64,000 bases of DNA from contig OY744461.1 in assembly GCA_963556145.1 (NCBI GenBank), positions 2,108,001 to 2,172,000 on the forward strand, written 5' to 3'. Positions within the stretch are counted from its first letter, which is position 1. Every line of letters begins with the position of its first letter. Under the pieces are notes generated by a model. The model made no database searches and was not told the origin of the DNA. It saw only the letters and a program-made list of their open reading frames with translations. The DNA comes from Hygrocybe punicea (taxonomy: Eukaryota; Basidiomycota; Agaricomycetes; Agaricales; Hygrophoraceae). The translations under genes were made by a program, and so were the position numbers. Of the stretch, positions 1-11,739 are shown one piece after another.

Positions 1-1301
1 AATTAGCTAAAATTATAAAAATATTTGACAAGATGGGCAAAGCCAAAAGCTGAGGCCCAGTGAAAAGTGGGTGCCAGTCCATAAGAATAAATATATTCTG
101 GGAATAAACGCAGTTCCAGTCAGGGTTAGAACTGCTATGATTACAAAGAAGTCAAAGGTAAATCAAAGGTAACATGGGAACAAGAAGTGACAGGCTGAAG
201 GTTGGCAAAGATTGAATCTGGTTACTTTGGTAGGTCAGATCTTGAAAACATATCTTGTATTCTATTCAGGAGGTACCCCTCCCTGCACAGATTTTGTGTT
301 TATTCATTATGTATATAGTCTGCATTTTGGAAATGGAGTCTGAATACTTTTCTGGGGTCTTTGCAGTATTGGAATTGTGTCCCACTATGGTGAAAATCTA
401 TGATTCCTGAATATATTTATTCTTATGGACAGGCACCCAGTTGCAAGTTTAAAAAATATTTACAACATATATCATATATTTGGAAATACCTAAATGATTT
501 TATAAGGTAATTGCACCAGGGCACGAATTTATGATCTATTATACAAAGTTTCCCATAGTTTACCCTTGAATGCATACTAGTAGGCCTGTCTGCCCCTGCT
601 CTCCTGCTCTCCAGTTCCACCTGTGCCGCCACTGCCATCACTGCCAGCTCCCTGTTCCCCTCTACATCTGAATAATCTACAATACCATGGCTGTTGCTGC
701 TGCTGCTGCTCTCAACTTTGCTTGCTTTACAGCATGCTTCATTTCCTGACTCTTTTCCTCATATACCTACAGCATCATTAGATAATGTAGGCAACCCATT
801 CAAATTTTGAAGATGTATGTTTCTTTGTGTCATTGAGCTTGTTCCAAATATCCTCAACATCCACTTTAAGTACATGATGTTTTGTGCAGTAGTTGATAGC
901 AAACAGGTTCCTATATGAGTATGGCTTCCATAAGTATTATAAGTTTGATGTTGGTGGGCCACTTATTTTAGAGTCATGGCCTTGGTGGGATTCATCATTG
1001 GGCCTTTCTTTGTACCAACCCTGCCTTTCCCTTTTGCTATGGGTATCATGGATGAAGGAACAGTGTTGATACACCTGTATCATGGCTAAAGTCCAATTTC
1101 ATTTATCTTTGATTTGATTTCTTTTATTTACTTCAGTATTTATTAATAAGTACTGTAGTAAATAGAGACAAATAAGAATCCTTTCCCCCTTTCACCATGA
1201 GTAGTAGCTTTTCTTGAGTGGCTTTGGAGACCCATGACCTCACAATCACACTCAGTCCTCAAAAGGACCTCAAGTGTATCAGTGTGGCTCAACACTAGTC
1301 A
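1..1301. other. AT-rich stretch with no recognisable gene
   Basis: Only short ORFs without family resemblance occur here. A short (CTG)n-like run lies near 690-710. I see no transposon termini in this part, and nothing supports a gene call. Confidence 0.5.
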
Positions 1302-1309
1302 TGTTGAAT

Positions 1310-2447
1310 TAGTGTTGCCACGGCTAAGCTAGCTGCAAGCCAGCTAAGGCTAAGCTAGCTGCAAGCCAGCTAAGGCTAAGCTAGCTGCAAGCCAGCTAAG
1401 GCTAAGCTAAATCGAGAAATTCAATCAGCGGGAGCCGTTAGTCATACCTAGCCAGCTAACACGGCTATAGCTGAGGCTATAGCTGATACTCATACACATC
1501 ATGACTGGGGGTACATAGTGTTAATATTTTGTATCTACCAGTACATGACATATAAGATAACATGTAAGAGGGTGGGGACACTGTGTTGCGGCTGCTGCAT
1601 TGCTGTAGCTGCTGGTGCTGGTGCTGCATCCTGGTGACGCTGCTGTTGCTGCTGCTGCCATCATCATCACTGCTACTGCCATTGTTGCTGCTGCTGCTGC
1701 TGCTGCTGCCATTGTTGTTGCTGCTACTGCCATTGTTGCTGCTGCTGCTGTTGTTGCTGCTGCTACCATTGCTGCTGCCATTGTTGCTGCTGCCATCATT
1801 GCCGCTGCTGCCATTGTCGCTGCTGCTGCTGCCGTCATTGCTGCTGCTGCAATCATCATTGCTGCGGCCATCATTGTTGCTGTGGCTGTCATTGCTGTTG
1901 CTGCCATTGTTGCTGTTGCTGCTGTCATCACGTCATGGCTGCTGCTGCTGTTGCTGTAGCCATTGCTGTAGTTGTTGCCGCTGTCATTGCCGCTGTTGAT
2001 GTTGCCATTGCCATTGTGGTCGGTGTCCTAGTGCTGGATTTTGTCATCCAGCAGTCCTAGATAGTATAGTGTTAGTAAAAGATAATGAAAGATTAAAATA
2101 AAAACTCACCTGGAGCACGATGGCTCATTGAGAGCCATTGTACTCATTGTTGATCATGTTTGAATCAACATGATGAGTGTGACCCACCATGTCACACATG
2201 TTACATACATGAGAACATTCATTTTTGTTGCATTTTAACTACCAAATTCTAGAAAAATAATTAGTATACTACTTAGACAACTGTATTGTAATTAGCTGCA
2301 GCTTAGCTGCCAGCTATGGCTAAAATTTTGAGGTAGCCATAGCTGGTAGCTGGTCATTAGCCATAGCTTAGCTGGACCCTGGCTAAGCTAAATTCAGCTG
2401 GGCTAACAGCTACTGGCTGACCACTAGCCTTGGCCGTGGCAACACTA
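1310..2447. mobile_element. Non-autonomous hAT-type element 1 (1138 bp)
   Basis: The element starts TAGTGTTGCCACGGC and ends GCCGTGGCAACACTA, so the terminal inverted repeats are perfect for 15 bp and continue imperfectly for about 25 bp. It is flanked by an exact 8-bp direct duplication, TGTTGAAT, at 1302-1309 and 2448-2455. An 8-bp duplication with TAGTG-type ends is the hallmark of hAT transposons. No transposase is encoded. The subterminal zones are built from short words around GCTAAGCTAGC (1320-1400 and 2285-2410), and the core is a CTG/GCC trinucleotide tract. Mobilisation would need a hAT transposase from elsewhere. Identification as hAT rests on termini and duplication only. Confidence 0.88.
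1584..2010. repeat. CTG-type trinucleotide tract in the core of hAT element 1
   Basis: About 430 bp of imperfect CTG/GTT/CCA/TCA trinucleotides. Every frame stays open on both strands and gives apparent Leu-rich or Ala/Met-rich ORFs, which are artefacts of the tract. Interruptions (CAT, GTT) show it is old or has never been a pure expansion. Confidence 0.9.
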
Positions 2448-2756
2448 TGTTGAATGCAGTGACTACAAAACACAATTCAATTAACATTCCAGATAATTCC
2501 AATGAAATCCACTTGATTTCTGTACAGTCAAGTGGCTCAACACCATTCAAATTGAGTCCAGTGACCCCAAAAAAATTCCGTGCAAATCCCAGACAATTTC
2601 ACATAATTCCTGTGCAGACAAGTGGCTCAACACTGGTCAAGTGGAGTCCAGTGACCTAAAAACACAATTCCATGCAAATTCTAGACAACTAAGACCAAAT
2701 CCATATTCCCATGTGGTAGAGTCACTCAACACCATTCAAATTGAGTCCAATTATAG
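2448..2756. repeat. Short degenerate direct repeats
   Basis: Phrases around GTGGCTCAACACCATTCAA and AATTCCATGCAAATTC recur at about 80-100 bp intervals between 2445 and 2750, and also just upstream of the hAT element near 1285. This is the old repeat into which the hAT element inserted. No gene seen. Confidence 0.45.
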
Positions 2757-3478
2757 TAAAGCTGTTAGGGCTTGAAATGTGCACCAAATTCAGCAAAATC
2801 ACTATTTTCTAAATAACTCATGGAATACTGTATGGATTATTAAGGTGTAACAGGGAACAATCATCTACTTTACAAGGGCTAGGCAGCCCCGGCTTAGATT
2901 CTGAATATTACATGCATTACAAAACATCCAAACAATTTACCTGTTTTCAGTGACCCTTCTGTGGGAGACAAATAGGTCAGCAACCAGACCTTGGATTGGC
3001 AAGTATGTAGAGGCAAATCTCATCTATGGTTCTGGGGCTAGGCAGCCCCATATTTAATGTTGGACACTTGTAATTTTTACATGAAGTTATGAACACCCTA
3101 AATAATGTGAATTATATAAGACTAATAGATCTTGCATAGATTGTTCAGATGTTCTTGATTTATTGAATGAAAGATGGGGCTGCCTAGCCCCAGAACCATA
3201 GATGAAATTTGCCTCTACATACTTGCCAATCTGAGGTCTGGTTGCTGACTTATTTGTCTCCCACACAAGGGTCACTGAAAACAGGTGAATTGTTTGGATG
3301 TTTTGTAATACATGTAATATTCATAATCTAAGCTGGGAGTGCCTAGCCCTTGTAAAGTAGATGATTGTTCCTTGTTACATCATAATAATCCATACAATAT
3401 TCCATGAGTTATTTAGAAAATAGTGATTTTGCTGAATTTGGTGCACATTTCAAGCCCTGATAGCTTTACTGAAAACTG
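2757..3478. repeat. Long foldback (palindromic) element
   Basis: The left arm (about 2757-3075) recurs as reverse complement at about 3160-3478. Matching landmarks are GGGCTTGAAATGTGCACC near 2768 against its complement near 3450, and GGGGCTAGGCAGCCCC near 3036 against the complement near 3175. The arms are roughly 90% alike with small indels and a spacer of about 85 bp. No coding capacity. A MITE-like or foldback transposon is the likeliest explanation; no target duplication was confirmed. Confidence 0.8.
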
Positions 3479-3479
3479 C

Positions 3480-3990
3480 AATAAAATGCGCATACTTTTT
3501 GAAGTACAATTCCTAGAATTCTGAAACTTTTGCAATTACAATTCTCTGAATTCTAATGCCCAGAATTCCAATGCCCCAAATTTTGCAATTCCAATTCCCA
3601 GAATTCCCAGAATTTAGCATCCAAAACCCCAGAATAGCCAGACTTTCAGAATTCCAATTCCCAGAATGCTCAAACTTTTAAAATTATAACTCTCAGAATT
3701 TGAATGTGCAGACTTTTGGACATTCATTTTCCAGAATTCCTAGAATTTCAGAATTCCAATTACCAGAATTCTCAAACTTTTTGAATTACAAGTCTCAGAC
3801 TTCAAATGCCTGGAATTTTGGAATTCCAATTCTAAGAATTCCAAACACTGGAATTCCCATTCCTAGAAGTCCCTGAATTTTGGAATTCCAATTCCAATTC
3901 CAAGAATTCCCAGCTTTGGAATTCCAATTCTCAGAATTTGCTGAACTTCAGAATTCCAATTCCCAGATCTAGAATTCCCAGGGTTTCAGC
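3480..3990. repeat. Degenerate GAATTCCAATTC-type tandem repeat
   Basis: More than twenty variants of CAGAATTCCAATTCC recur with irregular 20-45 bp spacing. They are AT-rich, non-coding and heavily diverged, so this is an old minisatellite. Confidence 0.75.
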
Positions 3991-5244
3991 CTTAAATAAC
4001 TGTCCAATACCATTTTGCAAAGTATCTTACCAGTGGGTGACTTTTTGCAGCATAAATATAAGATAGAAAACATGTATTCAACCCAAAGTACCCTGATGCA
4101 CCATGGCCCTGGGTCTGTCAGGGTCTCAATTTAGATTGTAAATCTTACAAAACCTCCACCAAAGAATAAATTTGGTGGTAGGCACACCCCTACCACCAAA
4201 TCTGTCATTGTAGAGAGTTTCATATAATAACCCATTTTAGGACATAGCCATCGAGTTAGAATCATATTCACGTCCAAGTCATTTACACTACTCACAAGTC
4301 CTCCATCTGCACACTCACTGCTCACCAGTCACCAGCTTCAAAACCTCCCAACATATATCCAATAACTACACTGCTAATGCAGAACTGTCTAGTCTCAAAA
4401 ACCAGTGCTGAAACTGCCCTCAGTGATTGCACTCCCAAGTTGGCCTCATCCACTCTACCAATACTGCTCTGCCCAATTTGAACTTCTTGGATTAACATGC
4501 TGTTCGATGCATGGTCACCCAATTCCACCAGACTTGCAATGGACTTGATGACAATTCAGAGAAAAACAGGCAACTTTGTAGCTATGTTTTCTCTCTTCAA
4601 CAAATGTCCTCATCTCAAGACTTCAAATTGTGGTACCACTTATTCCTCTGTCAATGACATTGACCCTGCCAGGTGCATGGACCCCCATCACAGAGCATTA
4701 TATCAGCACTTGATAGGTCAGCTGGAACTTATGGTCAATTTGTATAAGAACTCACCAGTTGACCAGATTTTGTCGATATCTTTTTCCCTCCTTCCTTTTT
4801 TATAAGTATGTCCTCTACTCACCATCCTTTGCTTATGCTACCACCTCTGGCATTAGTTTCTGCCACTCCATGCACACTTCTTTGCCCTCAAGGGGCCATG
4901 CATGATGCTGATTTCCATGCCCCACATGACAGTTGGGCTGTTACGGATCGCTTCTGCAGCGGGCTGTGGCAACAATCAACTTAACTGAGAGGTGGTTTCC
5001 AGGGGAGAGAACAGCAGTTTCATTGTTAGACAACACTGCTACAAGTGGTGGGGTTCAAGGTCTAAAGTCATTGCAAGCCGTGGGGGTTACCCAAAACAAG
5101 AGGGTCTGCCCCAAGAACCAGACTAAACATAAAAAAGAGAAAAGAAGAAAAAGTCTGAACCAACAACAAGAACAGTAGATATAGTGACTAGGCTTGAGGG
5201 GAAGTAAATGGAAACCCAACCATGAAGCTACAGCAAGTCCAACT
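3991..5244. other. No recognisable gene
   Basis: Short ORFs on both strands (for example 4497-4805 plus, 4933-5178 plus) show no motif I recognise and lack convincing intron signals. Possibly remnants of old repeats. Confidence 0.4.
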
Positions 5245-5899
5245 ATATGGCAACAGGGACTGGTCAGCCCTAAAAATATAATTTGTAATGCATGCTGTCA
5301 ACATGTCCAATGCGGCATTACATCAGGACCCAAGACACTGCTCTTTGGTACATAGGTTATGTATGACTTCGCTCAAAAGCACCTATATAGCATATACTAA
5401 ATACAGTAGTCACCTGTTCAGACACAAGGGCGCTGATGGGCTCAGACTTTCCCATCACCGTTTGCCACACTACAGGGTCATGCCCGCTTGTCATGGTCGA
5501 CAACGAGCACAACTAATTCACCATCCCACCGTAATTTCTTGGAGATTTTTATGTACATCATATGTGTATTGTTCTACATAGTGTATATAGACTAATATAC
5601 ATGAAAATACACGAAATAAACAAGAAATAAAAGAAATAAAAAATAGGGATATGCCAAACAGGTGGGTACTAACCTTTGCAGAAGTATTGGATGGGGTCTA
5701 CCTTGTGAGAGCGCACTGGAGGGTGTGAGGGGAGGGATAGATGCTGGGGGGCAGGGAAATGTGCCTAGAGTTGGGGGTGGGTGTTGGTGGGAAAGGGGCA
5801 GGAAAGAGGCAGGAAGGTGTGGTGGATGGGGGAAAAAGCAAGGTGATCACCTATGACTCCCATCTAACCCCACTAATTAGAGGGAGGCAATGCATCTCG

Positions 5900-6700
5900 G
5901 CCTCCCTCTAACTAGAGGTGTTCTTATGTTTTCAGGGCCTCCTCAAATAAGTAAGCTGATCTATTTTGAACTTTGATACATTTTTAGAGTACCATAGTTG
6001 CCTCCCTCTAACTAGAGGTGTTCTGATGTTTTCAGGGCCTCCTTCAATAAATAAGCTGATATATTTTTAACTTCAATACATTTTGAGATTACAGTAGTTG
6101 CTTACCTCTAACTAGAGGTGTTTGAATGTTTTCAGGGCCTCCTTCAATAAATAAGCTGATATATTTTTAACTTCAATACATTTTGAGATTACAGTAGTTG
6201 CTTACCTCTAACTAGAGGTGTTTGAATGTTTTCAGGGCCTCCTCCAATAAATAAGCTGATATATTTTTAACTTCAATACATTCTGTGATTACAGTAGTTG
6301 CCTACCTCTAACTAGAAGTGTTTCAATGTTTTCAGGCCTCCTGCTATATCTGGCTGGTTTGACTTGGATATATTTGCAGAGTAGCTTAGTTGCCTACCTC
6401 TAACTAGAGGTGTTTTAATGATCTTCAAGCCTCCTGCTATTTATCATTGGTTTAACTTAGGTATATCTCAGCATTAGTTTACTTGACCTCTAACTAGAGG
6501 CGTTTTGATGTTTGTCAGGCCTTCCGCTATATCATTGGTTTGACTTTGATATATTATGATGTTAGATTACTTGCCTCCCTCTAACTAGCAGTATTTTGGT
6601 GTGTTCACCTGCTATACTATACGATTGGTTCACATTTGATATATTGCAATGTTAGTTTACTTGCCTCTCTCCAACAAGAGGTCTTTTAATATTTTTCAAG
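5900..6700. repeat. ~100-bp tandem repeat with a CCTCTAACTAGAGG palindrome in each unit
   Basis: About nine units start near 5905, 6005, 6105, 6205, 6305, 6395, 6485, 6575 and 6665. Each carries the near-perfect inverted word CCTCTA-AC-TAGAGG followed by GTGTT and GTTTTCAGGGCCTCC. Units 2-4 are almost identical and the inner ones diverge. A regular array of short palindromes near an element end resembles subterminal transposase-binding arrays; that role is inference. Confidence 0.85.
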
Positions 6701-6924
6701 CCTTATCGGTCTACCAGTTATATAATTCCAGTATACTAAACCCCATACTAGCTGAAAGGTTGAGTTAACTTTTAGCCCAGTTACTACTAGAGACTTGATT
6801 ATACTATAGGAAGCTATTGCCATGAGGATAGTGATACTACAGCCAGATATTGCTGTAGACTTAGCTATACCACAGTCAGCTATTGCTATGGTCTCAGTTA
6901 TATTATGAGCAGCTATTGCAATAA

Positions 6925-7465
6925 ACTTAAAACATGTCTACACAAGAAAACATGTTCACTTTTAACAAAACATGTCCATACAAGAAAACACGTCCACTTT
7001 CAACAAAACACGTCCACTTTCAACAAAACATGTCCACTTTCAACAAAACATGTCTACTTTGAACAAAACATGTCCACTTTGAACAAAACATGTCCAGTCA
7101 CATCTCAAGTATGTCCAGTCACACCTAAAACACATTCAATTACATTAAAACACATCTAGTTACACCTAAAACACGTCTAGTCATGTTAAAACATGTCTAG
7201 TCACATTAAAAACACATCCAGTCACACAAAAACATGTCCAGTCACATTAAAACACATCTAGTTAGGCCTAAAACACATCTAGTCATGTCCAGTCACATTA
7301 AAAACACGTCCAGTCACACTCAAAACACATCCAATCACATTAAAACATGTCCAGTTATACTCAAAACACGTCCTCAAAAACAGGTCCAGTCATGCTCAAA
7401 ACATACCCAGTTATGTCAAAACTTGTCCAGTTTCACCCCCACACATCCAGTTATCACTGGCATTT
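6925..7465. repeat. Short-period tandem repeat (ACATGTCCACTTT and CAGTCACATTAAAACAC types)
   Basis: Two blocks. At 6940-7095 a ~20-bp unit with AACAAAACATGTCCAC recurs about eight times. At 7095-7465 units based on CCAGTCACATTAAAACAC recur every ~20-30 bp. Apparent His/Thr/Ser-rich ORFs here are artefacts. Not a CRISPR array: spacers are absent and unit length varies. Confidence 0.8.
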
Positions 7466-7583
7466 CAACTCATTCAATTATATTATAAGGGTATGTGAGT
7501 ATGGTTTCAGAGCTAAGCTTCAGATCATAGTATAATGGCTTGACACATTTGTTATAAAATTTGAAGCAAAACATCAGACTAAA

Positions 7584-7745
7584 CAGGTGCTAGTATTTGA
7601 AGTGTTACTATAACCAAGACTATTGCATTTCAAAAACAAGCTTCGGACTTCAAGCATTCAGACTAAGGGTTTATAATAAGGGCTTATGGTTTTTGAAGCA
7701 AAACATCGGACTACAAGCATTCAGGGTAAAGGCATATACACAGCA
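7584..7745 (+). repeat. Left terminal inverted repeat region of the CACTA element
   Basis: From CAGGTGCTAG through about 7745 it mirrors 14100-14265. It contains about three copies of the unit with AAAACATCGGACTACAAGC. The match ends near 7740, after GGGTAAAGGCATAT. Confidence 0.8.
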
Positions 7746-8099
7746 CAAAGCGGTGAGATCACCTTGTGGGCAAATTTTAAGTAAATTTCAAATTATCCTA
7801 TATTCTCCCGGCATTATCCCAGATGTTCATTTCCCTGAGAGGGCAACCTTAGGCAATGTCAGATTATCTTGCGTCACCCTTAGAGCACATTGTTGTTGTA
7901 TTTCCCTCAAAGAACAATCTGAGACAATGTGAAGATACCACACATTGCCCACAAGGCGTATTGCATTCTGTAATATATATCTATAATATTAAATAAAATG
8001 TAGAGATTTCACATCACATGATGCATAATTATAACGCATCGATATATGTATATACAACGTCACTTCTCCCTGCTTCAAAAATCCTTTTAACAGGCATTA
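7746..8099. other. CACTA 5' non-coding region
   Basis: A gene-free stretch between the terminal repeat and the first recognisable Tnp2 coding sequence. It includes an AT-rich tract at 7975-8000. The transposase promoter is expected here, but no motif is clear enough to call. Confidence 0.4.
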
Positions 8100-11000
8100 A
8101 ATTGCTGCTGCTAATGCCAGCATTGCAGATACGTATACCCTGTCTTTGTGCAAGATGCTCACTTGACCCACAAGGATTTAAATACCAAACAAAGCAGCTG
8201 CAGGCAAAGCATGCGAAATCTTACCCGAAAATTGCTACCGTTCCAACTGTTGCACTAGCTGTGGATCAGGATCTTGTTCTAGCTGTCTTGGAAAATCCTC
8301 AGGACTCTGGGCAGCTTGAGCATGATACCAACATTCAGCCTCTCGAAAATTAAGAAATCGTTGACTCACAGGGCCCAGGCCTTGTGTCTTTGACAGAGAA
8401 CATTCCCATGGCTGGTTCTGTTTCTGTCGTACATGATGCTTATCTCGATCTTGTAATCTCAGACAATACTTTTGGCAACTGGTTTGATGACGATGACAAT
8501 TCTCCTTTGCCATCAAGACTTGGATCGCCTTCTGCAGCTTTGCTGCCTTCACAATTGCCTCTTGAACCTCTGCATGCCCAGGCTACACCCAACGGAGAGT
8601 CTTCCATGCTGTTAACTTGCCACTTGTTCCAGATCCTGGGCTAGATTGCAACATTGAAGAGCGACCACCGGTTACTATTCCAGCTCTTCAAGAAAAGTCT
8701 TACATTCGGATGGCATATCTACAGGCTGTAATGGGGAACATCTTTGGCAACCTTACCTGGGAGCGTGCCACTGCACAACTGAATGCAACTCTAGATGTTC
8801 TTTTCATGGCTGATAGGCTTCCAATCTATCCCTGACCTGTTAGAACTCTTGTCAGTGCATGATGACGACTTGGGATGGACCCTGATCTATGGATCATCCA
8901 ATATGCTACTTGCCCCTTGTGCTGGAAGCAACTCACCTAAGGAACTCCTGGATCTGCCATCGCCAGATTGCGCTGTCCCAAACTGTGCTGGTGTTATTTA
9001 TATGATCAAAGATAACAAACGCATTGCAAATCTCATCACACCTCAAGTCTCGATAATTGAGAGTCTACGGCGAATGTTTATGCAACCCGGATTCGGAAAG
9101 ATGGTTGAGAGGAAAGCTCATCATCAACCAGGACACAATGACGACAAGAATTTTATTATGAAGGACATCCACGATGGTGATATGTGGTACAAGAATATGA
9201 CAGGGATGGTCCGTGAAGTTGGAAACCAGGGGACTGTGCGTGACATTGCAAATGATCAGGTACCAACGAAATTGTCTTTGCACCGATTTGGCCTTCAAAT
9301 AACTGTGAATATGGACTGGTATGTTCTTCTAGAATGTCATGTTGCTATACTGATGTCGTTGATATCACATGTACAGGTTCGGTGCATTTAATGGGCGTCC
9401 GTATTCAACAGGCCCTGTGTACCTATCCATCAACAACCTCCCTCGCGATCACCAATACCTTCAAGTCAATTCCATATGTCCAGCAATATTGCCTGGACCT
9501 TCAGAGCCAAATCAACAACAACTAAACCATGCATTGGAGCCATCAATGAAAGAAATGATGGCCCTCAATCAAGGTAAGCATCAATTTCTTTCTCCATGTG
9601 TTTGCTATACATTCATATATGCAGGAATTAAAATGGACATCCACGGTGAGGATCCCGCAGACATTTACGCAGATTACATTTGCACAAATTGCGACACACC
9701 GGCAGCTCAGAAATTCAATGGCACAGCTGGACATGGCCATGACTTCCATCCATGTCCATACTGTGACACAAATATTCTAAGTGTTGACAAACTTGAGGGG
9801 TTTGACTTCAGTACTTTCCTATCTGTTACTTCCTAGAAACATTGACCGAGTATTTCTGTTAGACTGGAATGAGAAAGACGACTACAAAATGCTAAAGTGG
9901 GCATTTCAATCTAGGAATGCAGCACCTCAACAGCAGCATGTAATACTCTGAGACTATGGCGTTCGATGGTCATTTGTAAATGTGATGGCTGGCTGGCTTG
10001 TGACATTGAAAACGGTCTTGGACTTCATGCACAACGTGTTCCTTGGTATCTGTCAGAAAGCACTTCAGTTATTGTTCGCTGACTTCGTAACACTCAGGTA
10101 TTATTGGCCATATCTTTATGGAGGTATTATTCAAGTCATATATGTTCTCTGGCATGGGTGGACAGAATTCACCAAAGCAGCGGTTTGAGGATGTCATCAA
10201 TTCTGTCATATGGCCAAGCCATGTCACTCGCTTACCGAAAAATGTATGAGGAATTATACACTTTGCTGGTACTGCGGTAACCATTTGAGTTTTCATCTGT
10301 AGCTTGGCAAAAACCAGTCTCTCAAGAAGGCTGATGAATGGTGGCATATACTGACCATTTGCCCGGTCATTTTGTGGTATTCTTGGAGAGATGAAAATGA
10401 CGAAATCAAGGCCAGAGAACCACCCATTCCCCCAAATGCTACGTCAATTCCTCAGCATTCTCACAGCCTTCATGCGATTTACTCTGCGATTCTCCCACTT
10501 TGCACAGCTGTCCGCATACTCAGCTCCCGCCAGATATCCATGGCTCAGGCTCGCATCGGTCAAGACTTTCTATCACAGTATTACTGAGCACTAAAGGTCC
10601 TCCGAATACATACCACCATTAACCACCATTTGGCCATGCACTATGTCCAGTTTATCAAGTTATTTGGACCTGTCTATGGCTGGTGGTTGTTTGCCTTTGA
10701 ACGGTTCAATTGGATGCTCAAAAAGGTCCACCATAATGGCCATGATGGCAAATGAATTGAGCTCACCCTACTTCGCCACTGGGTGATGACACACCTCATA
10801 TACGAGTATCTTCTTGCTCTTCCAGCTGATGCTCATCCAAAAGAGTGTCAATATGTTGATCAAATTGTTTGTACAGAAGCACAAGAACAATGGGGCGGAA
10901 GGATGACTGAGCTTGCTGTATATCGAAGTGAGGCTTCAATTGACTCTGTCTCGCTTCCCGATGCTTGGGAAAACCAATCAATCTCTTTCAATGCCACCCA

Positions 11001-11727
11001 CTTGGGACGTCAGCTGCCAGTGTATACTCACTGCTTCTGGAATACTGTCAACAACTATGGCCAGATCTCAACATTGTCAATGACACCTCCCTTGGAGATG
11101 GAACTCCATTTTATCGTTCAGAGGTTTGCCGCTCTTTGACTTACATACGAAAGGATGGAATTCGGTACGGCTCCACCTCAAACAAGAAAACTCGAGCGGA
11201 CTGCTATGCATTCATCTCTAAAGACACCGAAAAATGGGTGCCAGTGGAAATCACAACTCTTCTTTGTGTGAAAGTGGGCAAGAAATCACCTCACGTCTGT
11301 GCAATAGTTCAGCGAATGTCATCAGATGAATATGTTCCACATATGCCATGGGATCTTTAGTACATTTCCATTGCAATCTCAAGATCACTGTAAATTTGAC
11401 AAACGAAGCGCATCAATTCTCGGCATTCACATTTCATATGCAGGCAAATTTGAAGATTATGAAGTCATCCCAGCCTCAGCGATCGAAGTCCCTTTAGCAC
11501 TCATCCCTGTTTTTTCATATATGATTCGGCAAGAACTCTGGATCTCCATTTCTTTTGATCATGTAAATGACTTCACTTGCATTACAGAACTACTGATCAT
11601 GATTTGCATTTTACAGAAAGGAAATGAACCTGATGAACTAGAAGATGAGGATGAAGATGAGGAAGACTTGTGGTTCGTGCTAAAATTTCATACCCATCAC
11701 TCCAAATTCTCAACATCAGCATAGAGA
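8100..11727 (+). pseudogene. Tnp2-type CACTA transposase, broken
   Basis: Conceptual pieces in order follow the fungal Tnp2 plan: an N-terminal Cys-containing start (around 8140, CLCARCS), a variable acidic part (8400-8640), then the conserved core. Recognisable blocks are KELLDLPSPDC (about 8935), the FGAFNGRPYSTGPVYLSINN block (9376-9450), CPAILPGPSEPN, the VNGTAGHGHDFHPCPYC-like block (9700-9760) and KDDYKMLKWAFQSRNAAPQQ (9870-9930). An intron at 9320-9376 (GTATGT..TACAG) joins MDW to FGAF. The gene is dead: frames change near 8640, 9836 and 10190 onward, and an in-frame TGA at 9949-9951 stands where the family has Arg before DYG. The C-terminus near 11630-11727 is acidic. The function when intact would be cleavage of CACTA ends. 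Confidence 0.85.
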
Positions 11728-11739
11728 TCATCGTCATCT

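Larger units (their letters stand above)
5245..7589. repeat. Left arm of a large inverted repeat
   Basis: This segment recurs in reverse complement at about 53986-56335. From about 5515 to 7589 (about 2.07 kb) the copies looked identical wherever I compared them, with one difference seen (7512 region, G against A). From about 5245 to 5510 they differ at about a dozen sites, almost all transitions and mostly at CpG. Inside are a G-rich unique part (5660-5870), a ~100-bp tandem repeat (5900-6700), a second tandem repeat (6925-7465) and an inner end reading TTTGAAGCAAAACATCAGACTAAA. No real gene: the matching ORFs in both arms (84, 84 and 64 codons) simply reflect identity of the DNA. Confidence 0.9.

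Noticed and set aside
1521..1999. Long Leu-rich and Ala/Met-rich ORFs on both strands
   Set aside because: They are produced by a trinucleotide tract inside a hAT-type element. No start context, introns or family resemblance.
5662..5856. 64-codon Gly-rich ORF conserved in both arms (also 55719-55913)
   Set aside because: Conservation is explained by near-identity of the arms at DNA level; no independent sign of coding.
6905..7488. Regular short repeats that look like a CRISPR array
   Set aside because: Eukaryotic context, variable unit length, no unique spacers and no Cas genes.
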